Assembly: GCA_964434235.1 (NCBI GenBank)
Contig: CAYSUN010000015.1
Span: forward strand, 1 to 22,577
DNA from: JABMRF01 sp964434235
Lineage (GTDB): Bacteria > Patescibacteriota > Patescibacteriia > UBA11705 > JABHMO01
Direction: 5' to 3'
Length of the DNA stretch: 22,577 nucleotides
The notes below the pieces were generated by a model that did no database searches, was not told where the DNA came from, and worked only from the letters and a program-made list of their open reading frames with translations. Position 1 is the stretch's first letter; every line of letters begins with the position of its first letter. Positions 7,647 through 13,902 of this stretch are shown piece after piece. A program made the translations under genes and the position numbers.

Positions 7647-8477
7647 TTATAAAACTATTTTCATGCCTTTAATTGGCTCTTGTGGAAAATATTGTTTAGT
7701 TAGTTGCTCAACAATTTCTTCTAACAATTTTTCATCTCCAGCTTCAGCTCGGTCGTAGTGATTTTCTTGTGATTCAAAAAAAATTGGTGGGTGAGAATTA
7801 GTTCGTTCTGTCAGTTCCCAAGCTTGTTGATAGTGAATATCGTAAATATGCGCATTGGAAATCGTATGTGTTAATTTTCCTGGTTTAACGCCTAATTTGG
7901 CAGCCAAGATACAAAGGAGTAAATAAAATCCTGCGACATCGTGTGGACAGCCTAGCATCATGTCGTTTGATCTAACGACTGAATGAATATGTAATTTATT
8001 CCCAATAATATTAGCGGTCCAAGTAAAAGGGCAGGGGACATTTTTTTTGTTTTTATCACTACCAAGACCATCTTCGCGTGGATCCCAAGTGATAACTACA
8101 CCGTGTCTTGAGCCAGGGTTTTCTTGTAAATGTTTAACTAATAGACCAAGTTGGTCACGTCCAAAAGAGTGGCGCCAGCGATGGCCATAAGCAGCTGGGA
8201 CTGTGCCATCTTCTTCTGTAAAATCCATCCAAATTTTAGTAAATTTGTTTACAAAGTCATCAGGTTTTTCACTACCCATAATATACCAAATTTGTTCAGC
8301 TACAAATATTTTTATGGGTATTTTTCTTAACGTTAAAATAGGGAATCCTTGCTCTAATTCAAAAGTCACACCTGGCAAAACTTTGCAGGTGTGTCCAGTT
8401 CTTTCGTTGTATTCATCATAACCCTGATTCATGATTTTTAGAACTGCTTCTTTGTATTGTTCGTCAAATTGAGTCAT
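7647..8477 (-). CDS. thyA: Thymidylate synthase family (ThyA) with a dCMP-type substrate residue
   Basis: Family enzymes methylate dUMP with methylene-tetrahydrofolate. The 276-residue protein keeps Glu61 (E. coli E58), nucleophile C149 (C146), R169 and S170 (R166, S167), D172 (D169) and HIY at 210-212 (H207, Y209). Two spots differ. The canonical PCH is PCP, and the PFN Asn177, which reads uracil, is D180 in GCPHDVAG. In T4 dCMP hydroxymethylase the equivalent residue is also Asp, within an RSND segment, as seen here (RSND, 169-172), and Asn-to-Asp mutants of TS are known to shift preference to dCMP. The true substrate may therefore be dCMP. Translated with the reductase gene 15 nt downstream. 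The gene symbol refers to the family. Confidence 0.85.
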   Translation of the reverse strand: MTQFDEQYKEAVLKIMNQGYDEYNERTGHTCKVLPGVTFELEQGFPILTLRKIPIKIFVAEQIWYIMGSEKPDDFVNKFTKIWMDFTEEDGTVPAAYGHRWRHSFGRDQLGLLVKHLQENPGSRHGVVITWDPREDGLGSDKNKKNVPCPFTWTANIIGNKLHIHSVVRSNDMMLGCPHDVAGFYLLLCILAAKLGVKPGKLTHTISNAHIYDIHYQQAWELTERTNSHPPIFFESQENHYDRAEAGDEKLLEEIVEQLTKQYFPQEPIKGMKIVL

Positions 8478-8597
8478 TGTAAAAATTGTGAGATAAGATG
8501 AATAAGATAGGTCGGATAAATCAAGATTATTGAAGTTATTTATCTTTAATTCATAGTCATTTTAACAGATATGCAGTTTAAAGAAAAGTGTATAAGG

Positions 8598-8626
8598 TTG
8601 ACAATAAATTAGTTATATGATAAAAA
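8598..8626 (+). promoter_or_regulatory. Candidate promoter of the small zinc-ribbon gene
   Basis: TTGACA at 8598-8603 with an A/T-rich TATGATAAAAA block from 8616. The best -10 gives a spacer of about 15-17 nt. Placed 50-75 nt before the start codon. Assigned by eye only. Confidence 0.45.
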
Positions 8627-8674
8627 TTAGTTTAGTTGATTTTTAATCCTTTTGACAAAGCAAGGAGGTGTCTG

Positions 8675-8983
8675 ATGAATAAATGCGTAGTACAAAAGGC
8701 TTTGGATTCAAAGATTAATGGGCTGCACGTGTTTTTTCAAATTATTGAAACTCCAGTTGCCAGAATTTGCGTAGACTGCAAAGAAAGGGGTGAAGGTATT
8801 CAAAGACAGTTTAATGTTGTTAAGGTCAAGAAGGGTTGTGTTACTTTGGATCTTACTGGTGGTTTGAAAAAGTCAGTTGAATCTTATCTTCGAAAAACTT
8901 TTAGACACGGTGAAGTTTTGTGTTTTAATTGTTTTGAAGAATACGTTGACGGTCATACCACGGGGTTTGACCCAGCAAACTGA
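8675..8983 (+). CDS. Small protein with two CxxC pairs, zinc-ribbon-like
   Basis: A 102-residue protein of unknown function. The start is ATG 8675 because AAGGAGG (8660-8666) lies at ideal distance; the longer open frame to 8636 has no ribosome site. CVDC (about 32-35) and CFNC (about 84-87) form two CxxC pairs about 50 residues apart, as in a split zinc ribbon, around a basic segment with FNVVKVKKG and LRKTFRHGE. It is the only plus-strand gene in the first 11 kb and faces the rplA operon across a shared terminator. No membrane segment or signal peptide. Nucleic-acid binding is possible from its composition, but I do not recognise the family. Confidence 0.8.
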   Translation: MNKCVVQKALDSKINGLHVFFQIIETPVARICVDCKERGEGIQRQFNVVKVKKGCVTLDLTGGLKKSVESYLRKTFRHGEVLCFNCFEEYVDGHTTGFDPAN

Positions 8984-8987
8984 ATAC

Positions 8988-9024
8988 AAAAAAGTCGCTT
9001 TACCAAGTAAAGCGACTTTTTCTA
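8988..9024. terminator. Bidirectional terminator between the zinc-ribbon gene and rplA
   Basis: A perfect 14-bp stem (8990-9003 with 9007-9020, loop CAA) flanked by A-runs on the left and T-runs on the right, so it can end both convergent transcripts. Confidence 0.92.
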
Positions 9025-9034
9025 TTTTTGCAAA

Positions 9035-9715
9035 TTAATCAATAATTACTTTAATGCCAGGACCCATTGAAGAACAAATCGTTAATGATTTTACAAAAAC
9101 ACCCTTTGATGCTTCTGGTTTTGATTTTTTGATTGCTTCAAGAAATGTTCGGTAGTTTTCAAGCAAAGCTTTACTGTCAGTACTGACCTTGCCAATGCCT
9201 TGGTGGATATTAGCGGTGTCATCATTTTTAAATGCGATTTTTCCTTTTTTAAGTTCATTAATACTTTTTTTCAAATCAGTTGTAATAGTTTCATTTTTTG
9301 GTGAAGGCATTAATCCCTTTGGACCAAGAGTTCTGGCCAATGGAGCAATGTTTTTCATCATGTCAGGTGTAGCGATTGCTACATCGAACTCAATTTTACC
9401 TGATTTTTTAAAGTTTTCAATGTCATCTTCTGTAATTACCATATCTGCCCCAGCTTCTTTAGCTTCTTTGGCTTTGTCTGAAGTTACAAAGGCAGCTACT
9501 TTTTTTACTTCTCCGAAACTATGAGGCAAAACAACAGTTCCTCTTATTTGTTGGTCACCCTTTTTTGGATCGATTCCTAAACGGAAATGTAATTCAATAG
9601 TTTCGTCAAATTTTACTGAAGCTAGCTTTTTTACAAGTTCTATTGCTTCAGCAATTTTGTAAGGGGTCTCTTTGTCAAACTCAGTGTAAGTTTTTTTTAA
9701 TCTAGCAGTTGTCAT
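9035..9715 (-). CDS. rplA: Ribosomal protein L1 (uL1)
   Basis: Large-subunit protein of the L1 stalk, binding 23S rRNA helices 76-78, and in many bacteria a translational repressor of its own operon. The 226-residue length is normal. LPHSFGEVKKVAAFV, LARTLGPKGLMPSPK and TICSSMGPGIKV are family hallmarks. It follows rplK on the same strand in the standard secE-nusG-rplK-rplA order and is the last gene before the terminator at 8988-9024. A hairpin resembling an L1-binding site lies upstream, in the rplK-rplA gap. Confidence 0.97.
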   Translation of the reverse strand: MTTARLKKTYTEFDKETPYKIAEAIELVKKLASVKFDETIELHFRLGIDPKKGDQQIRGTVVLPHSFGEVKKVAAFVTSDKAKEAKEAGADMVITEDDIENFKKSGKIEFDVAIATPDMMKNIAPLARTLGPKGLMPSPKNETITTDLKKSINELKKGKIAFKNDDTANIHQGIGKVSTDSKALLENYRTFLEAIKKSKPEASKGVFVKSLTICSSMGPGIKVIID

Positions 9716-9726
9716 ACGAGTAAATT

Positions 9727-9752
9727 AAAATCGTGGTTAGTCCCACGATTTT
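9727..9752 (-). promoter_or_regulatory. Hairpin in the rplK-rplA leader
   Basis: A perfect 10-bp inverted repeat (9727-9736 with 9743-9752), 11 nt upstream of the rplA start codon in the transcript. It repeats the CGTGG/CCACG core of the hairpin at 9778-9813. It could hold the ribosome site in a stem or act as a weak attenuator. Function is inferred. Confidence 0.55.
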
Positions 9753-9777
9753 AAAATATACATTAAGTAATATTTAG

Positions 9778-9813
9778 AATCGTGGTCAGGCGCTTTTTTG
9801 AAGCTCCCACAAT
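9778..9813 (-). promoter_or_regulatory. Probable L1-binding leader element before rplA
   Basis: On the minus strand the RNA reads GUGGGAGCUU, an A-rich loop, then GC-GCC-UGACCAC. It forms a lower stem GUGG/CCAC, an internal loop with GAG on one side and UGA on the other, and an upper AGCUU/AAGC-type stem. This resembles the L1 site of 23S rRNA and of L1-regulated mRNAs (GGGAG opposite UGA). Its position between rplK and rplA suggests feedback control of rplA. Comparison is from memory of the motif. Confidence 0.55.
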
Positions 9814-9838
9814 TTATAAGTTTATAAAAATTTAATTA

Positions 9839-10261
9839 TTATTCCACTGTGATACCCATTTGTCGAGCTGTACCAGCAATAGTTTTTGCGGCTTGTTCAA
9901 CATTATTAGTGTTTAAATCAGTCATTTTAACCTTAGCAATTTCTCTTACTTGGTTCATTGTTAACTTACCAACTTTTTCTTTTAACGGACTACTTGATCC
10001 TTTACTAATACCGGCTGCTTTTTTTATAAGTTCTGAAGCTGGAGCAGTTTTCATGATAAAATCAAATGATCTGTCATCGTAAACAGTAATAATTGTTGGG
10101 ACAATATCGCCTGTTCGATCTTTGGTTGCGTCGTTAAATTGATTACAAAAATCTTGAATTGCAACTCCGTGTTGTCCTAGAGCTGGACCAACTGGAGGCG
10201 CTGGTGTAGCTTTTCCCGCAGAGATTTGCAATTTAATCTTTGTTAATTCTTTTTTTGCCAT
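9839..10261 (-). CDS. rplK: Ribosomal protein L11 (uL11)
   Basis: Large-subunit protein of the GTPase-associated centre, binding 23S rRNA with the L10-L12 stalk. The 140-residue length is standard. KLQISAGKATPAPPVGPALGQHGV near the N-terminus (split across residues 9-33) and GTARQMGITVE at the end are diagnostic. It lies about 76 nt after nusG and 123 nt before rplA, the second gap holding two hairpins that probably regulate rplA. Confidence 0.97.
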   Translation of the reverse strand: MAKKELTKIKLQISAGKATPAPPVGPALGQHGVAIQDFCNQFNDATKDRTGDIVPTIITVYDDRSFDFIMKTAPASELIKKAAGISKGSSSPLKEKVGKLTMNQVREIAKVKMTDLNTNNVEQAAKTIAGTARQMGITVE

Positions 10262-10337
10262 ACATTTAAAGCGCCGAGGTATCTGTTATTATTAAATAAT
10301 AAATAATAACAAAATCAAAGCAACTTGATAAATTATC

Positions 10338-10880
10338 TTAAATCTTTTTTACTTGTAAATAATCTAATTCCACTGGAGTTTCTCGACCAAACATGTTAAC
10401 AAGAACTTTGACCTTACCACGTTCTTCATCAACAGAAGAAATTTTTCCTTCGAAGTTTTTGAATGGACCATCGTTAATTTTAACTGGTGTGTCAACAGTA
10501 ACGTCAATTGAGTATTTGGGTTCATCAACACCCATTCTTTTTTGAAGCTCTTTAATTTCTTGAGCTGAGACTGGTGTTGGAATAGTTCCTGTACCAATAA
10601 AGCCAGTTACATTAGGAGTGTTTCGAACAACATACCAGGAATCATCAGTTACAATCATTTCTACAAAAACATAACCTGGAAAAATTTTTTCAGTTACAAT
10701 TTTTCTTTTACCATTTTTAATTTTTATTTTCTTTTCCGTTGGAATTAGGATGTTCAAAATCTTGTCTTCCATATCCATTGATTCGATTCTTTGTTTCAGG
10801 TTTTCTGCAACATTTTCTTCGTATCCAGAATAAGTGTGGATGACATACCATCTTTTCCCACGGACAATTTGTTTTGCCAT
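10338..10880 (-). CDS. nusG: Transcription termination/antitermination factor NusG
   Basis: Binds RNA polymerase at the clamp and links it to Rho or the ribosome. The 180-residue protein has the NGN domain (RWYVIHTYSGYEENVA, residues 10-25; FPGYVFVEM, about 67-75) and a C-terminal KOW motif (VKINDGPFKNFEGKI, about 132-146). Length and order are normal. It is 21 nt downstream of secE, in the conserved cluster. Confidence 0.97.
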   Translation of the reverse strand: MAKQIVRGKRWYVIHTYSGYEENVAENLKQRIESMDMEDKILNILIPTEKKIKIKNGKRKIVTEKIFPGYVFVEMIVTDDSWYVVRNTPNVTGFIGTGTIPTPVSAQEIKELQKRMGVDEPKYSIDVTVDTPVKINDGPFKNFEGKISSVDEERGKVKVLVNMFGRETPVELDYLQVKKI

Positions 10881-10901
10881 AGATTCTATGGTTAATTTTT
10901 A

Positions 10902-11099
10902 TTAAATGAAAATACTAAGAACTTTTGAAAAAACAAAGTCCAAAATACCAAGAAAAGCAGCAATAAATAAACTTAGTCCGATTACAATCAAAGTGTGTTT
11001 AGTTGTTTCTTCTTTGGTCGGCCAAGAAACTTTTTTAAGTTCTTTTTTTGATTCGATAAGATATTTCACTAATCGATTTTCTTTGTAATTAAAATTCAT
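10902..11099 (-). CDS. secE: Preprotein translocase subunit SecE
   Basis: Single-span membrane subunit of the SecYEG channel. At 65 residues it is the short bacterial form: an amphipathic helix with KKVSWPTKEET (about 22-32) followed by one hydrophobic segment (about 37-62). It is the first gene of the minus-strand secE-nusG-rplK-rplA run. No clear Shine-Dalgarno sequence is visible before its ATG. Confidence 0.95.
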   Translation of the reverse strand: MNFNYKENRLVKYLIESKKELKKVSWPTKEETTKHTLIVIGLSLFIAAFLGILDFVFSKVLSIFI

Positions 11100-11328
11100 A
11101 ATGATGCGAATATACTTTGATGCGAATTATAAAAAATTATTCATAGTTCCGCAATTTTCGTATATGTTCGTAGTTCGTACATTAAAAGTATTCTAAAAAG
11201 GCCTTTTGGCCTCTACCCATATATTATAAGAAATATTAAAGATTTGTCAAGCTAATTAGTCACTTTTCGGAATATGTTTAGATTTGTATTCAATTAAGCG
11301 TTAAATTAGTCTAATTTTAATTCAACTA
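11100..11328. other. Divergent intergenic region between secE and the RT operon
   Basis: The gap between the two start codons is about 295 nt. On the left it contains an AT-rich secE leader and the AGGCC-TTTT-GGCCT hairpin; on the right the RT promoter. No tRNA or small ORF with a ribosome site was found. GTTCGTAGTTCGTAC near 11167-11180 is a short direct repeat of unknown meaning. Confidence 0.5.
11192..11212 (-). terminator. Short terminator or attenuator upstream of secE
   Basis: AGGCC (11199-11203) pairs with GGCCT (11208-11212), loop of four. On the minus strand a TTTTTAGAAT run follows. About 90 nt upstream of the secE start, it could attenuate the secE-nusG transcript or end an upstream transcript. 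Confidence 0.5.
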
Positions 11329-11357
11329 TTGACAAAACCTGAAAAATTTGATAATAC
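11329..11357 (+). promoter_or_regulatory. Sigma-70-type promoter of the RT operon
   Basis: A perfect TTGACA at 11329-11334, then GATAAT at 11350-11355 (15-nt spacer), or the overlapping TAATAC at 11352-11357 (17-nt spacer). It lies about 40 nt before the RT start codon. No other good promoter was seen before the ATPase or VWA gene, so a single transcript from here is likely. Confidence 0.6.
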
Positions 11358-11394
11358 AGTTAGTTGATGGTTCATTTTAAATTAGGAGAAAGTC

Positions 11395-12957
11395 ATGACT
11401 AAGAAAAGAAAAAAGAAGAATAATCCTTTGGATTCTTATACTGATTTTGCAACAGTTATGAAGCTGTCAGAGCGTTTATCTGGTTATTTGAGACAACTTT
11501 TTAAGCTTGATAAAGCCTCGTGGAATTTTGCTTTGGATAAGATTCGGCAAGGTAATTCTTACCGTGAGTGGCGTAAATTCAAGGGGAAAGGCAAGGGCTA
11601 TCGATATTTTGCAGCTCCTTGTCCAGAATTGAAAGTTGTGCAAAAAGCAATTAAAGCCAATTTTCTTGATCAGGTTGTAATTCATTTTACTCGTAATGGA
11701 TGTCAGTCTGGAGCGGGGATTGTGGAGAACGCGGCCGTTCACGCTGGAGCAAGATCTGTTTTTAGTGTAGATATTGTTAATGCTTATCCTTCCATTTTGC
11801 GTAGTCGGATTAGATCTGCATTGCAAAAACCGTTCCGTTTTTTGTTGGATCAGTTTGGTAAAGTGGATTGGCAAGAGGAAGATATTCGGCAAATGCTTGA
11901 GGCAGTTGTTGATTTGCTTTGCTTGCATGATCGACTACCACAAGGTCCTTGTACTTCACCTCGATTGATGGGGATTGTTTGTTACAAAATGGATCGGGCA
12001 ATTTTTGATTATTTGCGCGAACAAGGAACAGTTGTGCATTCATTCAAAATGACATCTTGGTTTGACGATACTTCAATTTCTTCAAATCAGGAAATTCCTG
12101 AAGACATGAGAGATCGTGTTTTGCAAATTATTAAAGATTACAAATTTGTTCCGCACACACGTGAAGACAAGACTAAGTATTATAGTCCAGAAACAGGCGA
12201 AGTTCCGATTATTACAGGCATTGTACTTTGTCCTGATGGTCGTTTGAAAATGGCACCCAAAAAGATTAATCAGTTACGTGCAGCTATGCATAATTGGTTG
12301 AAATTACCCAATTGGGATGAACAAGTTTTGGGCAAGGTTAATGGTACACTTGGGGCGATCCGTCAAATTCATTCTGAAAAAGTGCCTTCGCAAATTCGAG
12401 CTTTGGTGAGTGGCATTGAAGATCGATTGCATGCAGAAAAGGTAGCTGGTTCAGTACGAGTTTTGGAAAACAAAATGTTGCCTGATGATTTACAAGTTTT
12501 GGCTAGAACAATTATGAGTGCTGTTAATAGTGGTCAAATGCAAAAAACTGGTAAATTGGTTTCTGAAAATATGCTTTTTGTTGATGGAGCTTGTCGTAAA
12601 GATTATTCAGCTTCGATTGGTGGTGTCTTGTTGCAACCGAATAAAGAAGTTGTGATGATTTCCAGACTCGTTGGCAAAGCAACTAGCAACCAAGCTGAGT
12701 ATCAAGCGTTGATTGCTGGATTAGAACAAGTAAAGGAATTTGGCATTACCGATATTGATTGTTTTACTGATAGTCAGCTCATGGCTAAACAATTGGTTGG
12801 AACTTTTAAGGTGCAAAGTGCACAATTAAGACCATTGTTTGTAAGGGCGAAGCAGTTGATGGATGATATTGGCAACGTTCGTATTCATCACGTAAAAAGA
12901 GAAGAAAATGTAGGTGCACATAATTTGGCGCAAATGGCTTTCAATGATTTAGTCTAA
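11395..12957 (+). CDS. Retron-type reverse transcriptase fused to RNase H
   Basis: A 520-residue fusion. Residues about 45-340 form a reverse transcriptase: NAAVH (112-116) matches the retron NAxxH motif just before motif A (SVDIVNAYPSI, D126); motif B is LPQGPCTSP (181-189); motif C is WFDD (222-225) instead of the usual YxDD; IITGIVL (272-278) matches the retron VTG element. Residues about 392-520 form an RNase HI domain with D397, E435 and D459; the fourth acidic position (normally AD in NxxADxLA) is H509 in GAHNLA. Such a pair could copy a structured RNA into DNA and remove the template. ATG with AGGAG at 11384-11388. It heads an operon with four folded RNA units, a MoxR ATPase and a VWA protein. 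Confidence 0.93.
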   Translation: MTKKRKKKNNPLDSYTDFATVMKLSERLSGYLRQLFKLDKASWNFALDKIRQGNSYREWRKFKGKGKGYRYFAAPCPELKVVQKAIKANFLDQVVIHFTRNGCQSGAGIVENAAVHAGARSVFSVDIVNAYPSILRSRIRSALQKPFRFLLDQFGKVDWQEEDIRQMLEAVVDLLCLHDRLPQGPCTSPRLMGIVCYKMDRAIFDYLREQGTVVHSFKMTSWFDDTSISSNQEIPEDMRDRVLQIIKDYKFVPHTREDKTKYYSPETGEVPIITGIVLCPDGRLKMAPKKINQLRAAMHNWLKLPNWDEQVLGKVNGTLGAIRQIHSEKVPSQIRALVSGIEDRLHAEKVAGSVRVLENKMLPDDLQVLARTIMSAVNSGQMQKTGKLVSENMLFVDGACRKDYSASIGGVLLQPNKEVVMISRLVGKATSNQAEYQALIAGLEQVKEFGITDIDCFTDSQLMAKQLVGTFKVQSAQLRPLFVRAKQLMDDIGNVRIHHVKREENVGAHNLAQMAFNDLV

Positions 12958-13270
12958 GAAAATGGAGAACATTTTCATAAAAAATGTTCTCCTTCTACTT
13001 GTGTGTTTAATTCTATTGAACGCAAAAGTGGAAGTTGGTTTGTTTTTTGAAAAGTCCAGGCAATCGAAATTAAAGTTTCCTGGAACACTTGCTTTGTAGC
13101 AAAGTGAGTGGTGCTTTTTGAACCAAGTTTGAGGCTGGCTTAGTTTTGACCTTACTCTTGAAGCAAGGTGCAAAACAGCGTTTCACTTATCAGCTCCATA
13201 GCAAACTGACACTAGGGGAATGAAACATTCCCCGTTTATTCAAGTAGTTAAATTATTTGACTATTTGAAT
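12958..13270 (+). ncRNA. Structured RNA unit A of the RT operon
   Basis: Non-coding unit of about 313 nt starting at the RT stop codon. Stems seen: 12964-12975 with 12981-12992 (12 bp); TCCAGG 13055-13060 with 13079-13084; an 11-bp hairpin with loop TAG (13086-13096 with 13100-13110, including G-U pairs); GTTTTG-ACCTT with AAGGT-CAAAAC (13143-13153 with 13165-13176, one bulge); then CCATAGCAAAC (13196-13206); then hairpin SL1 GGGGAATG-AAA-CATTCCCC (13215-13233); then AT-rich hairpin SL2 (13238-13252 with 13256-13270, loop TTA, two G-U pairs). The SL1-SL2 pair after the TAGC motif recurs in units B-D. Possible msr/msd-like template or guide RNA for the RT; the first hairpin may instead be a partial terminator. 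Confidence 0.72.
13196..13206 (+). repeat. CCATAGCAAAC motif, copy A
   Basis: Identical 11-mer to copies C and D; 8 nt before hairpin SL1. Contains TAGC, the context in which retron msr branch guanosines commonly occur. Preceded by CAGCT C, which could pair with GAGCTG just after SL2 (13191-13196 with 13271-13276). Confidence 0.8.
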
Positions 13271-13557
13271 GAGCTGCAATTTGGTTTACTCGTTTCAACT
13301 TGTTGAAAGTTGCTGTTTGAGCTTTGTTTGTATCAGACTGAGTGAAGCAACGAGTCCAAGTGTTTGCGTTTGCTCAGTTTCCCTCCACGCGGTAAAGCGT
13401 GGTGTGAAACTGCCTTGTTACAGAAAAAATTACCTGCGGTTTTTTATTCTTTAACAAGGTTCAGCAGACCAATGCAACGTGCAGCTTTCGGGGAAATGAA
13501 ACATTTCCCCGTTAACCTGAGTATTGAACATTTGAACAAGTTTAGTGTTCAGGTTAA
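13271..13557 (+). ncRNA. Structured RNA unit B of the RT operon
   Basis: Non-coding unit of about 287 nt, in tandem with A. Stems: TTGG-(TTT)-ACTCGTT with AACGAGT-CCAA (13281-13294 with 13349-13359), enclosing TTTCAA-CTTG-TTGAAA; CAGTTTC/GAAACTG (13375-13381 with 13406-13412) enclosing CCACGC/GCGTGG (13385-13390 with 13397-13402); CCTTGTTA/TAACAAGG (13413-13420 with 13452-13459); a diverged motif CCAATGCAACGTGC (13469-13482); SL1 as a 10-bp stem with AAA loop (13489-13498 with 13502-13511); SL2 as an 18-bp stem (13512-13529 with 13540-13557) held partly by four G-U pairs. The G-U pairs argue for selection on RNA folding. The TAGC of the other units is lost, so this unit may be degenerate or have a different role. 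Confidence 0.7.
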
Positions 13558-13644
13558 AGTTAGTTTGTTTGAAGTTTATTTTTTTAGACTTCACTTGCAT
13601 TGTAGCAATGTGAGAACGGTTTTTTCTTGGTGCTGGCGATTGTC

Positions 13645-13778
13645 CGTAGCGATTCACCAGGCTTCGCCCTTTTACGTGAATTCGCTACGTTCCCGTAACG
13701 GATCCGCTACGCAGTCGTAACGTGCTCGTTACGCCGGACGATTCGCTCAGGCGCTCATCTCGTAGCGGATCCGTTACG
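13645..13778. repeat. Array of CGTARCG-type heptamers spaced by 11 nt
   Basis: CGTAGCG, CGTAACG or their complements begin at 13645, 13683, 13694, 13705, 13716, 13727, 13761 and 13772: eight copies, with five consecutive starts exactly 11 nt apart and the last two also 11 apart. Most of them pair with each other inside unit C. They may be only the footprint of the stems, or repeated protein-binding sites. Confidence 0.8.
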
Positions 13779-13791
13779 GGACTCCAACAAA

Positions 13792-13802
13792 CCATAGCAA
13801 AC
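13792..13802 (+). repeat. CCATAGCAAAC motif, copy C
   Basis: Identical to copies A and D; 5 nt before the 11-bp SL1 hairpin and 10 nt after the 21-bp stem. Confidence 0.8.
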
Positions 13803-13902
13803 TAACTGGCGAAAAGTGCAACACTTTTCGCCTAAATCAATAAAACGAAAAAATTTGGTTTTATTGATTTAGTAGATGTTTATTAAAAATTTGGAGGAAA
13901 CA

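Larger units (their letters stand above)
13558..13871 (+). ncRNA. Structured RNA unit C of the RT operon
   Basis: Non-coding unit of about 314 nt ending just before the ATPase ribosome site. Stems: GAAGTTT/AGACTTC (13571-13577 with 13586-13592); TAG-loop hairpin (13594-13602 with 13606-13614), a compensated variant of the one in unit A; a 13-bp stem with one bulge (13645-13657 with 13676-13689); a perfect 21-bp stem (13691-13711 with 13761-13781) enclosing CGTAACG-TGCT-CGTTACG (13716-13733); CCATAGCAAAC (13792-13802); SL1 11 bp, loop CAA (13808-13818 with 13822-13832); SL2 14 bp (13833-13846 with 13858-13871). It is the most GC-rich unit. It may serve as an RT template and also as the 5' leader of the ATPase gene. 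Confidence 0.75.

Noticed and set aside
12949..13173. Minus-strand 74-aa frame overlapping the RT stop and unit A
   Set aside because: No ribosome site, no motif, and it is antisense to paired RNA segments.
13178..13347. Possible a1/a2-type pairing of GC..TTCACTTA (13179-13189) with TGAGTGAAGC (13339-13348)
   Set aside because: About 10 bp with a bulge and G-U pairs, and no matching pair in the other units; too weak to define unit ends.
13269..13720. Open frames of 61 and 118 aa in the spacer after the RT gene
   Set aside because: They overlap each other and the nested stems of units B and C, lack ribosome sites, and have compositions expected from folded RNA; treated as non-coding.
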